Of a stretch of 64,000 bases of DNA, positions 19,029 through 27,450 are shown one piece after another (the stretch's first letter is position 1; each line of letters opens with the position of its first letter). The notes beneath the pieces are model-generated. The model was not told the DNA's origin. It made no database searches and was given only the letters and a program-made list of their open reading frames with translations. The stretch is from Brevibacterium moorei (GTDB taxonomy: Bacteria; Actinomycetota; Actinomycetes; Actinomycetales; Brevibacteriaceae), in the NCBI RefSeq assembly GCF_024580735.1, contig NZ_JANIJX010000013.1:43239-107238 (forward strand), written 5' to 3'. Both the position numbers and the translations under genes were made by a program.

Positions 19029-20303
19029 ATGCGCTATCCCCACAAGCACACGCTGGGCGCCCTCGCGGCCTCGGTTGTGGTGGCCATGGTCGCCCTGACA
19101 GGTTGTTCCGGAAACATGGAACTGGACGCTTCGGGCCCCACGCGACCGATCAAGGACGTGGACGATAAGTCGATCGACGTGCCGATGAAGCCCAAACGGG
19201 TTGTGACCCTGAGCGAACCGACCACCGATGCCGCACTGGCATTGGGCGCCAAGCCCATCGGGATCGTCTCCGGTCGCGGTCAGTCGACGGTGTCGAACTA
19301 CCTCAAGGACAAAGGCGAGGCCGTCAAGGGCGGTGACCTGGAGATCCTGGGCGGTGTGGCCAATCCGGACTACGAGAAGATCGGCGCGGCCAAGCCCGAT
19401 CTGATCCTGGTGGACGGAACCTCGATCAACAACAACCAACAGGCTCTGGACAAGCTCGCGGCGATCGCGCCCCTGGTCTACACCGGTTACGCCGGCGGCC
19501 CGTGGAAGGACAACTTCCGGCTGACCGCGAAGGCCCTCAACGAGGAGGCCAAGGCGGAATCCCTGATCTCCGGCTATGACAAGCGGACGAAGGAAGTCTC
19601 CGGCGAGCTGAAGTCCAAGGGTTTGCTGGACAAGACGTACTCGATCGTCCGGTGGGAGGGCGGCTCCGCCTCGCTCATCCTGAAGGAGCTGCCTCCTGGC
19701 CAGGCGCTGACCGATATGGGGATGAAGCGGCCCAAGAACCAGGACACGGAGGGCCGCGGCCATTCCGAACCGGTGTCCCTGGAGAACATCAAGGACATCG
19801 ACGCGGACTATATGTACTTCGGCAGCCTGGGCGGCGCTTCGATCAGCAACCCGAATGCCGGTGGCGGTGTGGATGTTGCCGCAGGGCAGGAACAGCTGCG
19901 CACGGCCACCGGAACCCCCGGGTTCTCCAAGCTGCAGGCCTTCGGGCAGAACCACGTGTTCCCCGTCGACGGTTCGATGTGGACGTCCACCGGCAGCTAT
20001 TACCTGATGAACGCGATCGTCGACAACGTCGAAGACCTCATGATCAAGGAGGACGCCAAGGGCCAGGGCAGGGGAACGGTGGGCGATGCGCCCGCAGCCG
20101 ACACTGATCAGGCGCCCGAAGGAGATTCGGCCGGGGCCGATGACGCTGGTGGCGACGAGTCCGGCATCGGCGGATCGGGCGAGGACGTGCCACCCGGGGC
20201 CGACGGTTCCGAAGATTCCCCCTCAATAGATCCCGGCGATGGTGGAGGCAGTACCCCGATCCCACCGGGCAAGAAGAACAGCAATGTCGTCGTGCCGGGC
20301 TGA
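19029..20303 (+). CDS. Iron(III)-siderophore/heme ABC transporter substrate-binding lipoprotein
   Basis: 424 residues. The signal peptide ends in the lipobox VALTGC. The FecB-type fold (about 45-345) has PKRVVTLSEPTTDAALALGA, PDYEKIGAAKPDLILV and SLENIKDIDADYMYF. The last ~80 residues are an acidic Gly/Asp/Glu/Pro-rich tail ending KKNSNVVVPG, unusual for this family; it may reach out through the wall or serve as an interaction arm. The cognate ligand is not evident. It heads an operon whose permeases come only after two surface-protein genes. Confidence 0.85.
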   Translation: MRYPHKHTLGALAASVVVAMVALTGCSGNMELDASGPTRPIKDVDDKSIDVPMKPKRVVTLSEPTTDAALALGAKPIGIVSGRGQSTVSNYLKDKGEAVKGGDLEILGGVANPDYEKIGAAKPDLILVDGTSINNNQQALDKLAAIAPLVYTGYAGGPWKDNFRLTAKALNEEAKAESLISGYDKRTKEVSGELKSKGLLDKTYSIVRWEGGSASLILKELPPGQALTDMGMKRPKNQDTEGRGHSEPVSLENIKDIDADYMYFGSLGGASISNPNAGGGVDVAAGQEQLRTATGTPGFSKLQAFGQNHVFPVDGSMWTSTGSYYLMNAIVDNVEDLMIKEDAKGQGRGTVGDAPAADTDQAPEGDSAGADDAGGDESGIGGSGEDVPPGADGSEDSPSIDPGDGGGSTPIPPGKKNSNVVVPG

Positions 20304-20327
20304 GGCCTGCGCGGTAATTGGAGAATG

Positions 20328-23102
20328 ATGATTCGCAGACTTCACAACGCGTTCACTCGTCCCAGGCTCATCGTCGCCCTTGCTTTCCTGGCAGGGTTGG
20401 CGCTCATCGCCATGGGAGCTTTCGGTGGACTGCCCGCACAAGCCGCAGTAGGAGCCCTGGGGTCCGACCCGCAGGGCTCATCGGAACAGGTTGGTCCCGC
20501 CGATACGCAGGAACAGGCGCCGGCCACGACCGCGGCCGCCGCGAATCAGGGCCCCGCCGGCGGGATCGGTGTGAAGTCCTCGGCGCAGAGTGCTACGAAG
20601 AGTGTGCAGCCCTTTGCCGGCAAGGACGCTTCGATTGACGTCCCACCCATTGCAGAAGAGGGTGGGAAGATTACCCTCAGCGGTAAAAATTGGTTGAATG
20701 AGAAGCCGAACTCAGCCGGGCACAAGGGAATTTCGGTCGCTTTCAAGTTGGACGGCGGTCAGGTCTGGCGTACGGGCTCTATCAAGTTCCCGGTGAAGTA
20801 TCCGGACAATAAGAACGGCGCGACCACCATTCCTGTTTACAAGAAGGATGGTAAACCGTCGGATGATCCGCCCGGTGGTACAGGTGGACCCGGCGATTTG
20901 AAGCGAGCGAGTGTCTGGGCCGCTACGAAAGGCGACAACAAAACCGGAAACTGGTCTATCACCTTCGCGATGCCGACAAAATCGAACTCTACCAGCGTTG
21001 ACGAAGTCGAAGATCCGGATGAACCTGCCATTTCGGACAAGTGGCAGGCAGGGTCGACGCATACCATTCAAATTCTATCTGGGAATATCTTTCCTGGCGA
21101 TACGGCTCAGCCAGTTGCAAAGACCCGCTACACGATCAATATTGTGAAGAAGGGCACCACTAGCATTAATTGTGCGGCCGGGGAAAGCCGGACCGGATTG
21201 TCGCACGTAGCGAACGGCCAGGTGGCCCAGGCCTGTGTGAAAGAGACCGTGTCGACAAAGGCCGGGCAGAACAACTCGGTACACGTGCACGGCATCATGT
21301 GGCAGACCAAGGACGGGAAGTCTCCCGCGACAGTGAAACTCGGACTGAACTCCCGTGAAGGGCGCACCGGCAAGGACTTCGCATTCGTTGCCCAGAAGGA
21401 CGGTACGGACAAGGCCCTGCTCAAGATCAAGGCGAACGAGGCCGAAGGCGATACCCCCGCTGGCGTGTTCAAGGCGGATATCCCGTTGCCAACCGAGGAC
21501 AACCTCCCGAAGGGAAAGACATCGAACTCGCTGGTAACGGGTGGTTCCAAGCTGACTGTCACACTCTTCAGCGGCGGGGGAAATGACACCGCTCACTCGA
21601 TGACCTCAGAACCTGTGATCGTTGACGGTCAGAAGTACAAGGGTGACCTGGATCCGAACACCAAGGTCTGCACCACTGATCTGAAATCCCCCACAATCAA
21701 AGTCGAACAACAGGGGAACGATAAGTACCCTAAGGCCGGATATGGCAAGAAGGTTCACGTGACCGGTATGGGGTGGTGCAATAACCGTTCTGACCCAGAA
21801 TCCGGTGGCGCCAGTATTGCTATCAAGCTCGATGGGGATAAGAATGGTCCCTATGCCAGGCAGAAGGGTGATTACGTTAAGCTCAAGGGAAATCAGGCAC
21901 TGACGCTGGACAGCGTCTGGTGGGTCATCGATGTGAACAATGCCGAAGGCAAGATCGATACCTGGGTGACTCTGCCGAAGAAGGCCAACAAGGGCAAAGG
22001 GACGGTCTTCCGCAAGGACAACGGCGGCGGTTTCGACCGGGGCATTCACAAGATGCGTCTGCTGACCGGCTCGACCAAAGACAACGCGACAGTGCGCGCC
22101 GTGGACACGAACAAGTTCTGTGTCGAAGCGTGTATTCCCGCGCTGGCTCCGCTCATGGTTGACCCGGGAACAGAACTCAAGAAGTCCAATAAGAATGGAT
22201 TCCGGGCCTTCCACACCGATGGAATGCTGACCGGTTACAGCGCCAGGATGAAGCCGAAGGACTACGCATTCATCACGCTCTACGATCAGTACGGATCCGC
22301 GGTCTACCCGCACACCGACCACCGGTGGCTGAAGATGGGCGGTTCCGGTTTCTTGGACGTGAAGTACGCACAATCCAAGCTACCGGAGGGCACGTTCTAT
22401 GTGGTGCTCCAAGGCGAGGAACCAGACGACCCGAAGGATCCCAATGTAGTCGGCTGGACACGGATCACGAATCCGTTGGACGGAGTCGATCAGGTTTCGA
22501 CTGAAGCCGGCGCGAACGCGGCGAACGACGGACCCAACGATGTCCAGGGCGGTGACAATACCGTCGTGGAGGAGACGATCTACCAGGATGATGGCGCCGG
22601 GGAGGCGGCCGAACCGGTGGAGAGCATCCCGATGCCGGATAAGCCCGTGGACTCGCCGATCGATTCCGTTGAGGAACTCAATCAGGACAATACCGGTGGG
22701 GTAACCGGCAAGATCAACGGCAATCTGGTCACCTTGAAAATGGGGAAGGATGTGCCCCCGGGGGAATGGGTCTACCTCTACATCTATCCGGGCAAGCCCC
22801 CGATCGGCTGGCTGCAGGTGGATACCGCGAGCCAGATCCAATTGGACGTGACGAACTTGCCCGAGGGGGACTACCAGCTGGTCCTGGCGAACCGGAAGGG
22901 CGAACTGGCCGGCTGGGCTCAGTTGCCGCTCAAACGCGGGGCCGGGGTAGCAGGGGCGAACCTGTCCGACTACCTGGGCAAGGGTTATTCGCCCTCGAAT
23001 CTGAAATGGAACGACATTCTTCTCATGGCCGCCGGAGGTGTGCTGGTGCTGGGCACCGGTGCCGTCGTGGCAATCGCAGTGGCTCGCAATAGGAAGCGGT
23101 GA
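20328..23102 (+). CDS. Large secreted, membrane-anchored Ig-like repeat protein
   Basis: 924 residues, no recognised family. N-terminal signal/anchor; Ig-like modules at about 102-275, 279-435 (Cys-rich edges), 442-602 and 612-718; an acidic linker; a C-terminal module about 789-875; one membrane helix (about 895-920) and RNRKR. No LPXTG. Module 1 (GKNWLNEKPN, FKLDGGQVWRTG, GDLKRASVWA, HTIQILSGNI) matches the module in the wall protein at 27451. ATG 20328 is preferred over 20325 because GGAG (20320-20323) fits it better. Placed between the binding protein and permeases, it probably hands ligand across the envelope. That role is an inference. Confidence 0.75.
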   Translation: MIRRLHNAFTRPRLIVALAFLAGLALIAMGAFGGLPAQAAVGALGSDPQGSSEQVGPADTQEQAPATTAAAANQGPAGGIGVKSSAQSATKSVQPFAGKDASIDVPPIAEEGGKITLSGKNWLNEKPNSAGHKGISVAFKLDGGQVWRTGSIKFPVKYPDNKNGATTIPVYKKDGKPSDDPPGGTGGPGDLKRASVWAATKGDNKTGNWSITFAMPTKSNSTSVDEVEDPDEPAISDKWQAGSTHTIQILSGNIFPGDTAQPVAKTRYTINIVKKGTTSINCAAGESRTGLSHVANGQVAQACVKETVSTKAGQNNSVHVHGIMWQTKDGKSPATVKLGLNSREGRTGKDFAFVAQKDGTDKALLKIKANEAEGDTPAGVFKADIPLPTEDNLPKGKTSNSLVTGGSKLTVTLFSGGGNDTAHSMTSEPVIVDGQKYKGDLDPNTKVCTTDLKSPTIKVEQQGNDKYPKAGYGKKVHVTGMGWCNNRSDPESGGASIAIKLDGDKNGPYARQKGDYVKLKGNQALTLDSVWWVIDVNNAEGKIDTWVTLPKKANKGKGTVFRKDNGGGFDRGIHKMRLLTGSTKDNATVRAVDTNKFCVEACIPALAPLMVDPGTELKKSNKNGFRAFHTDGMLTGYSARMKPKDYAFITLYDQYGSAVYPHTDHRWLKMGGSGFLDVKYAQSKLPEGTFYVVLQGEEPDDPKDPNVVGWTRITNPLDGVDQVSTEAGANAANDGPNDVQGGDNTVVEETIYQDDGAGEAAEPVESIPMPDKPVDSPIDSVEELNQDNTGGVTGKINGNLVTLKMGKDVPPGEWVYLYIYPGKPPIGWLQVDTASQIQLDVTNLPEGDYQLVLANRKGELAGWAQLPLKRGAGVAGANLSDYLGKGYSPSNLKWNDILLMAAGGVLVLGTGAVVAIAVARNRKR

Positions 23103-24157
23103 AGCACATGGACAACGCACATAGGCCATCCGCAAAGCGGTTGCCGGGAACATGGATCGGGGCCATCTTGTTGGCCCTGGCCGTCGCCTTGGCGTCCGTC
23201 ATCATGGCCGGTCCGGTTCAGGCCCTGCCCCCGGGCGGCGCTCAGCCGAACACCCCGGGTACCAAATCAACGATCTCCCCTAAATCGGTGCGGGCCGGCG
23301 GCCGGGTGAACTTCACCCTGCGCGGCTACCCCGGCGGTGAGACCGTCTACGTCAAGTTCGACGACGGCGGCAGCAGCGACGGTGACCAGGCGATCCAGGG
23401 CCAGGGCGTGGTTCACCAGCAGAAGATCCCCAAATCCGGGACCGTCAGCGGATCCGTCAAGATTCCCGCGGACCTGGCCAATGGCAGTCACTGGATGCGC
23501 TTCCTGGCGTCTGAGACCGTGCCGGGCAAGGGATCCAAGGGCTACACGAACCGTAGTCCCAACTTCACTGTGACCGGCAGCGCGAACACCACCGGCAAGA
23601 AGTCGAAGGCCGGCGGTTATGCCAATGTCAATAACGGCAGCGGCAATAGCGGCACGACCACCAAGAAGACCACCGTGGTCGGTGGTGGCAGCAAGGGTTC
23701 ATCGGGAAATAGCACGCAGGCGCCGGCGGCGAATGCGCCGCAGGCGGGGGCCAACCAGGCCCAGGTGCCGGGCGCAGCCGGCGGTCAGGCGGGAGCCGCG
23801 CCGCAGGCCGGCAGCGCCGAGGACCAGAAGGCCGTCGAGGAACTGGGCAAGCAGAACGAACTCCTGGCCGGGGAACTGTCCAAGCGGGACAATTCCTTCC
23901 CCTGGATGGGCCTGATCGGGATCATGCTGGCTTTCCTCGCCGTGGTGACCATGGGCGTCGCATTCCTGGCCCGGCCCCAACGGGCTGCGGTTCAGGCAGC
24001 GCCGGCACCTGGTACCGAACCGGTGTGGACGCGCAGCGGCGACCATCCGGCCAAGTCCTATCCCTTCGGCGGTCCGCAGACAGGGGAGACGCCGGGAAAA
24101 TCACAGGGTCCAGTTCCTCCGGCGCAGCCGGACCCTTCCCAGCACAAGCCGGAGTAG
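23099..24157 (+). CDS. Secreted Ig-like membrane protein with cytoplasmic tail
   Basis: 352 residues, unrecognised. Signal peptide (AILLALAVALASVIMAGPVQA), one Ig-like module at about 55-160 (ISPKSVRAGGRVNFTLRGYP, then GSHWMRFLASETV) related to the first module of the protein at 27451, a Gly/Asn/Thr/Ala-rich stalk, a membrane helix near 265-290 and a ~65-residue Pro/Gly-rich cytoplasmic tail. The GTG start overlaps the previous stop by 4 nt; an ATG at 23108 is the alternative. Context suggests a partner of the adjacent importer. Confidence 0.72.
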   Translation: MKHMDNAHRPSAKRLPGTWIGAILLALAVALASVIMAGPVQALPPGGAQPNTPGTKSTISPKSVRAGGRVNFTLRGYPGGETVYVKFDDGGSSDGDQAIQGQGVVHQQKIPKSGTVSGSVKIPADLANGSHWMRFLASETVPGKGSKGYTNRSPNFTVTGSANTTGKKSKAGGYANVNNGSGNSGTTTKKTTVVGGGSKGSSGNSTQAPAANAPQAGANQAQVPGAAGGQAGAAPQAGSAEDQKAVEELGKQNELLAGELSKRDNSFPWMGLIGIMLAFLAVVTMGVAFLARPQRAAVQAAPAPGTEPVWTRSGDHPAKSYPFGGPQTGETPGKSQGPVPPAQPDPSQHKPE

Positions 24158-24225
24158 CCCCGCGCCGTTCGCAGGCCGCACTTGCCCGCCAAGAGGCGGC
24201 GCGAGCGGTCCGCGCGCGTACCCAT

Positions 24226-25215
24226 GTGCTCAGGGCCGTCTATGTCATCATCGCCCTGGCCGTCATCTTCGTGGCGGTGATCCTGGGGATCATGCTGGGC
24301 TCGAACATGATGAACCCGATCCAGGTGGTCAAGGCACTCTTCTCATCCGCCGCGGACGGTTCGGAAGTGATCAGGGGCCTGCGGCTACCGCGCAGCGTGG
24401 CAGCCCTGGTGGTCGGCCTGGCGTTGGGCGCGGCGACCTGCATCATGCAGGCGCTGACCCGCAACCCGCTGGCCGAACCCGGCATTCTGAGCATCAACGC
24501 AGGCGCTTCGGTCGCCGTGGTGTTGTCCGCAGCGATTACGGGCATCATGACGCCGGGGGTCAATATGATCGCGTCCTTCGTGGGCGCGGGCCTGGCCGCC
24601 GCAGGCGTCTACCTGCTGGGCATCGCGGGCGGTCATCGGGCCTCGCCGGTCCGCCTGGCCCTGGCCGGTGTTGCGATCAGCGCGGCGCTCACGGCGATCA
24701 CGCAGACCATCATCTCCGGCAACCAGGCGGTGTTCAACGAGTTCCGCTACTGGGTCGCCGGCAACCTGGAGGGCAAGGCCTACGCCGATCTGTGGATTCC
24801 GCTGATCGTCATCGTCGTGGGCCTGGCGGTCTCCTTCGCAGTTATTCCGGGCTTGAACGCCCTGGCCCTGGGCGACGAAGCCGCGATCGGCCTGGGCGTG
24901 AAGGTCGGGACCATCCGGACCGTTTCGCTCATCGCTGTCACGCTGCTCTCCGCAGCGGCGACGGCTATCGCAGGCCCTCTGACCTTCGTCGGCCTGGCGG
25001 TGACGATCATCGCCCGCAAGCTGATGAAGGACTCCCTGGGCTGGAGCCTGGGCCTGGCGGCACTGCTGGGTGCTGCCTGGCTACTGCTGTCGGATGTGCT
25101 GGCCCGCGTCATCGTGGCGCCGGCGGAGATCCAGGTGGGCATCATCGCCTCCCTGGCCGGCGCTCCGTTCTTCATTCTCATCGTGCGCAAGTCCAAGGGG
25201 CTGGATAGGTCATGA
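24226..25215 (+). CDS. FecCD-family iron transport permease, first subunit
   Basis: 329 residues from GTG 24226. Hallmarks: RGLRLPRSVAALVVGLALG, the MQALTRNPLAEPGILSINAG motif, PLTFVGLAVTIIARKL and the AEIQVGIIASLAGAPFFILI ending. The start is uncertain: the frame is open back to a GTG at 24025, which would overlap the previous gene by 133 nt, and no other start codon lies between. The region 24158-24225 looks coding (basic, ARAVRARTHVLR), so the longer form is possible. ATGA overlap with the next permease. Confidence 0.85.
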   Translation: MLRAVYVIIALAVIFVAVILGIMLGSNMMNPIQVVKALFSSAADGSEVIRGLRLPRSVAALVVGLALGAATCIMQALTRNPLAEPGILSINAGASVAVVLSAAITGIMTPGVNMIASFVGAGLAAAGVYLLGIAGGHRASPVRLALAGVAISAALTAITQTIISGNQAVFNEFRYWVAGNLEGKAYADLWIPLIVIVVGLAVSFAVIPGLNALALGDEAAIGLGVKVGTIRTVSLIAVTLLSAAATAIAGPLTFVGLAVTIIARKLMKDSLGWSLGLAALLGAAWLLLSDVLARVIVAPAEIQVGIIASLAGAPFFILIVRKSKGLDRS

Positions 25216-26312
25216 GCATCAAGGAACCACCGGTGACCGAACAGTCCGCTGCAGTGCGTGGCGTCGCGCGGAGGGGCAGCCGTTTCACGGTCTTTCGCCT
25301 CGGGCCCCTGAGCCTGCGGTTCGAGGCACGCACCCTGCTGGTGAGCCTGACCGTCCTGGTCCTGGCCGTCGCGGTGTTCATCGCGACGCTGATGATCGGT
25401 GACTACGGGTTGTCGATCAAGCAGTCGATCGAGGGTCTGTTCGGCACGTCCTCGGACAGACTGGCGAACTACTTCGTGCAATACGTCCGCCTGCCCCGTG
25501 CCCTGGCGGCCCTTCTGGTGGGCGCGGCCCTGGGTATCAGCGGTGCCCTGTTCCAGATCTATTCGGGCAATCCGCTGGGTAGCCCGGACATCATCGGCTT
25601 CGCCGCAGGCTCATCGACCGGGGCGATCCTGGCGATCATCGTGTTCGGCGGATCCGGAATCCAGACCCCGCTGGGCGCACTGATCGGCGGTGTGGGTGCC
25701 GCGATTCTGATCTCCCTGTTGGCCGGGGGCCTGGCCACACCCGGCTTCAAGATGGTGTTGATCGGCATCGGCGTGTCCGCAGCGCTCAAGGCTGTGGACA
25801 GTCTGCTGCTGGTCAAAGCTCCGTTGGAGGCCGCACAGGACGCCCAGCAGTGGAACATCGGTTCGCTCAACGGTATGACGTTCAGCAGCCTGATGTGGCT
25901 GGTGCCGGTCCTCATCATCTGCATTCCCTTCCTGCTGTGGCTGTCCAAGCCCCTGTCGATGCTGCCCATGGGCGATGAACCTGCGACGGGTCTGGGCGTG
26001 CCCACCGGACTGGTACGCGCCATGACCCTGGTGATCGGTGTGGTCCTGGTGTCCCTGGCAACTGCGGTCGCCGGTCCCATCGCCTTCGTCGCGCTGGCGG
26101 CCCCGCATATCTCGAAGCGGCTGGCGCGGACCTCCGGGGCCGCGATCGGCACCTCGGCCATGCTGGGCGCACTGCTGGTGGCGGTCTGCGATGTCATCGC
26201 CCAGCGGATCTTCGCCCCCAATGAGATCGCCGTGGGCATTGTGACGTCCTCGATCGGCGGCATCTATCTGATCTTCCTGCTCTTCATCGAATACCGGAGA
26301 GGCACCCTATGA
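25212..26312 (+). CDS. FecCD-family iron transport permease, second subunit
   Basis: 366 residues with the same fold: VRLPRALAALLVGAALGIS, IYSGNPLGSPDIIGFAAGSS, AGPIAFVALAAPHISKRL and NEIAVGIVTSSIGGIYLIFL. With the upstream permease it forms the heterodimeric channel typical of ferric-siderophore importers such as FepDG. ATGA overlaps on both sides show tight coupling. Confidence 0.92.
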   Translation: MSIKEPPVTEQSAAVRGVARRGSRFTVFRLGPLSLRFEARTLLVSLTVLVLAVAVFIATLMIGDYGLSIKQSIEGLFGTSSDRLANYFVQYVRLPRALAALLVGAALGISGALFQIYSGNPLGSPDIIGFAAGSSTGAILAIIVFGGSGIQTPLGALIGGVGAAILISLLAGGLATPGFKMVLIGIGVSAALKAVDSLLLVKAPLEAAQDAQQWNIGSLNGMTFSSLMWLVPVLIICIPFLLWLSKPLSMLPMGDEPATGLGVPTGLVRAMTLVIGVVLVSLATAVAGPIAFVALAAPHISKRLARTSGAAIGTSAMLGALLVAVCDVIAQRIFAPNEIAVGIVTSSIGGIYLIFLLFIEYRRGTL

Positions 26313-27190
26313 GCATCGACAACACGGACCCGTACGCATCCTCGGCCTCCGAAGCACCCAACACCGCTGCAACCGCGGTTCTGCCCGAGCCGCTGCCGCC
26401 GCGGATCTCCGCACGGGGCATCCATGTGGGGTACGGGGATCACAAGGTGCTCAAGGGCGTCGACTTCGATCTTCCGGCCAATGAGCTGACCGTGATCTTG
26501 GGGCCCAACGCCTGTGGCAAGTCGACCCTGTTGAAGTCCCTGGCGCGCGTGCTCAAACCCACCCAGGGCGACGTTCTGCTCGACGGGCAGGACATCCATG
26601 CGATGAACTCGAAGGAAGTTGCCCGGCACCTGGGGCTTTTGCCCCAGCAGTCCACCGCGCCCGGGGACATCACCGTCGCAGACCTGGTGGCCCGGGGCCG
26701 TTACCCGCACCAGGGGATGATGCGGCAGTGGAGCGAGGCCGATGAGATCGCGGTGGAGAACGCTCTGCAGTCGGCCTTCGTCGCGGAATTCGCAGACCGC
26801 CCCGTGCACGCCCTGTCCGGTGGCCAGCGCCAACGCGTGTGGATCGCCATGGTGCTGGCGCAGGAGACCGACATCCTGATGTTGGACGAGCCGACCACAT
26901 ACCTGGACATCACGCACCAGATCGAGGTCCTGGACCTGGCTGCGCGCTTGCACGCGGAGGGTCGCACCGTTCTGGTCGTGCTGCACGATCTGAACCTGGC
27001 ATTCCGCTACGCGACCCATGTGGTGTTCATGCGCCAGGGGGAACTGATCGCCCAGGGTAGGCCGGCCGACATCGTCACGGCCGAACTCATCGAGTCCGTG
27101 TTCGGTTTGTCCTGCAGTGTGATCGACGATCCCGCTTCCGGGACACCCCTGATTGTGCCGGCACTGTCCCGCTTCGCGAGACGCCGGTAA
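26309..27190 (+). CDS. Iron-siderophore/heme ABC transporter ATP-binding protein (FepC type)
   Basis: 293 residues. Walker A GPNACGKSTLL, Q-loop LLPQQSTAPGDITV, signature LSGGQRQRVWIAM, Walker B ILMLDEPTTYLDITHQIEVL and the switch His in VVLHDLNLAFRY are intact and typical of the FepC/FhuC group. It completes the second importer. A small hairpin follows. Confidence 0.93.
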   Translation: MSIDNTDPYASSASEAPNTAATAVLPEPLPPRISARGIHVGYGDHKVLKGVDFDLPANELTVILGPNACGKSTLLKSLARVLKPTQGDVLLDGQDIHAMNSKEVARHLGLLPQQSTAPGDITVADLVARGRYPHQGMMRQWSEADEIAVENALQSAFVAEFADRPVHALSGGQRQRVWIAMVLAQETDILMLDEPTTYLDITHQIEVLDLAARLHAEGRTVLVVLHDLNLAFRYATHVVFMRQGELIAQGRPADIVTAELIESVFGLSCSVIDDPASGTPLIVPALSRFARRR

Positions 27191-27198
27191 ATGTAATT

Positions 27199-27224
27199 CG
27201 GCTCATAGAAAATCGAGCCGTTTG
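27199..27224 (+). terminator. Weak terminator after the second ABC operon
   Basis: CGGCTC (27199-27204) pairs with GAGCCG (27215-27220) around a 10-nt A-rich loop and is followed by TTTG. Short stem, so termination may be partial. Confidence 0.5.
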
Positions 27225-27340
27225 CTGTCTGAACCGCAATAAATCAACCAATTTCGCCTGCTCTATCAGCTTCCATCCGAACAGATGCAGGGGTATTTGA
27301 GTCATGAAACGTTGCTCAAACCCTCAGGCGCTGTTAAGGT

Positions 27341-27359
27341 TCAATGTAGCCAAGCCTAA
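27341..27359. promoter_or_regulatory. DtxR/IdeR-like box upstream of the first LPXTG gene
   Basis: The 19-mer TCAATGTAGCCAAGCCTAA matches the inverted DtxR/IdeR consensus at about 13 of 19 positions by eye. An overlapping half-site TAAGGTT (27335-27341) faces it. It lies about 90 nt before the wall-protein GTG, in a position suited to iron-dependent repression. Confidence 0.5.
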
Positions 27360-27450
27360 GGTGCGCAAAGCGAGCCTGACCTGGACCTGTTCTATGTTGT
27401 GTCGCTTGGCATCACGTACACGAGCACCAGCTCACCTACCGGAGGTTTCC

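Noticed and set aside
27304..27450. N-terminal extension of the first LPXTG protein from an upstream ATG
   Set aside because: The extension has no secretion signal, runs through the regulatory box, and the GTG at 27451 has GGAGG plus a signal peptide directly after it.
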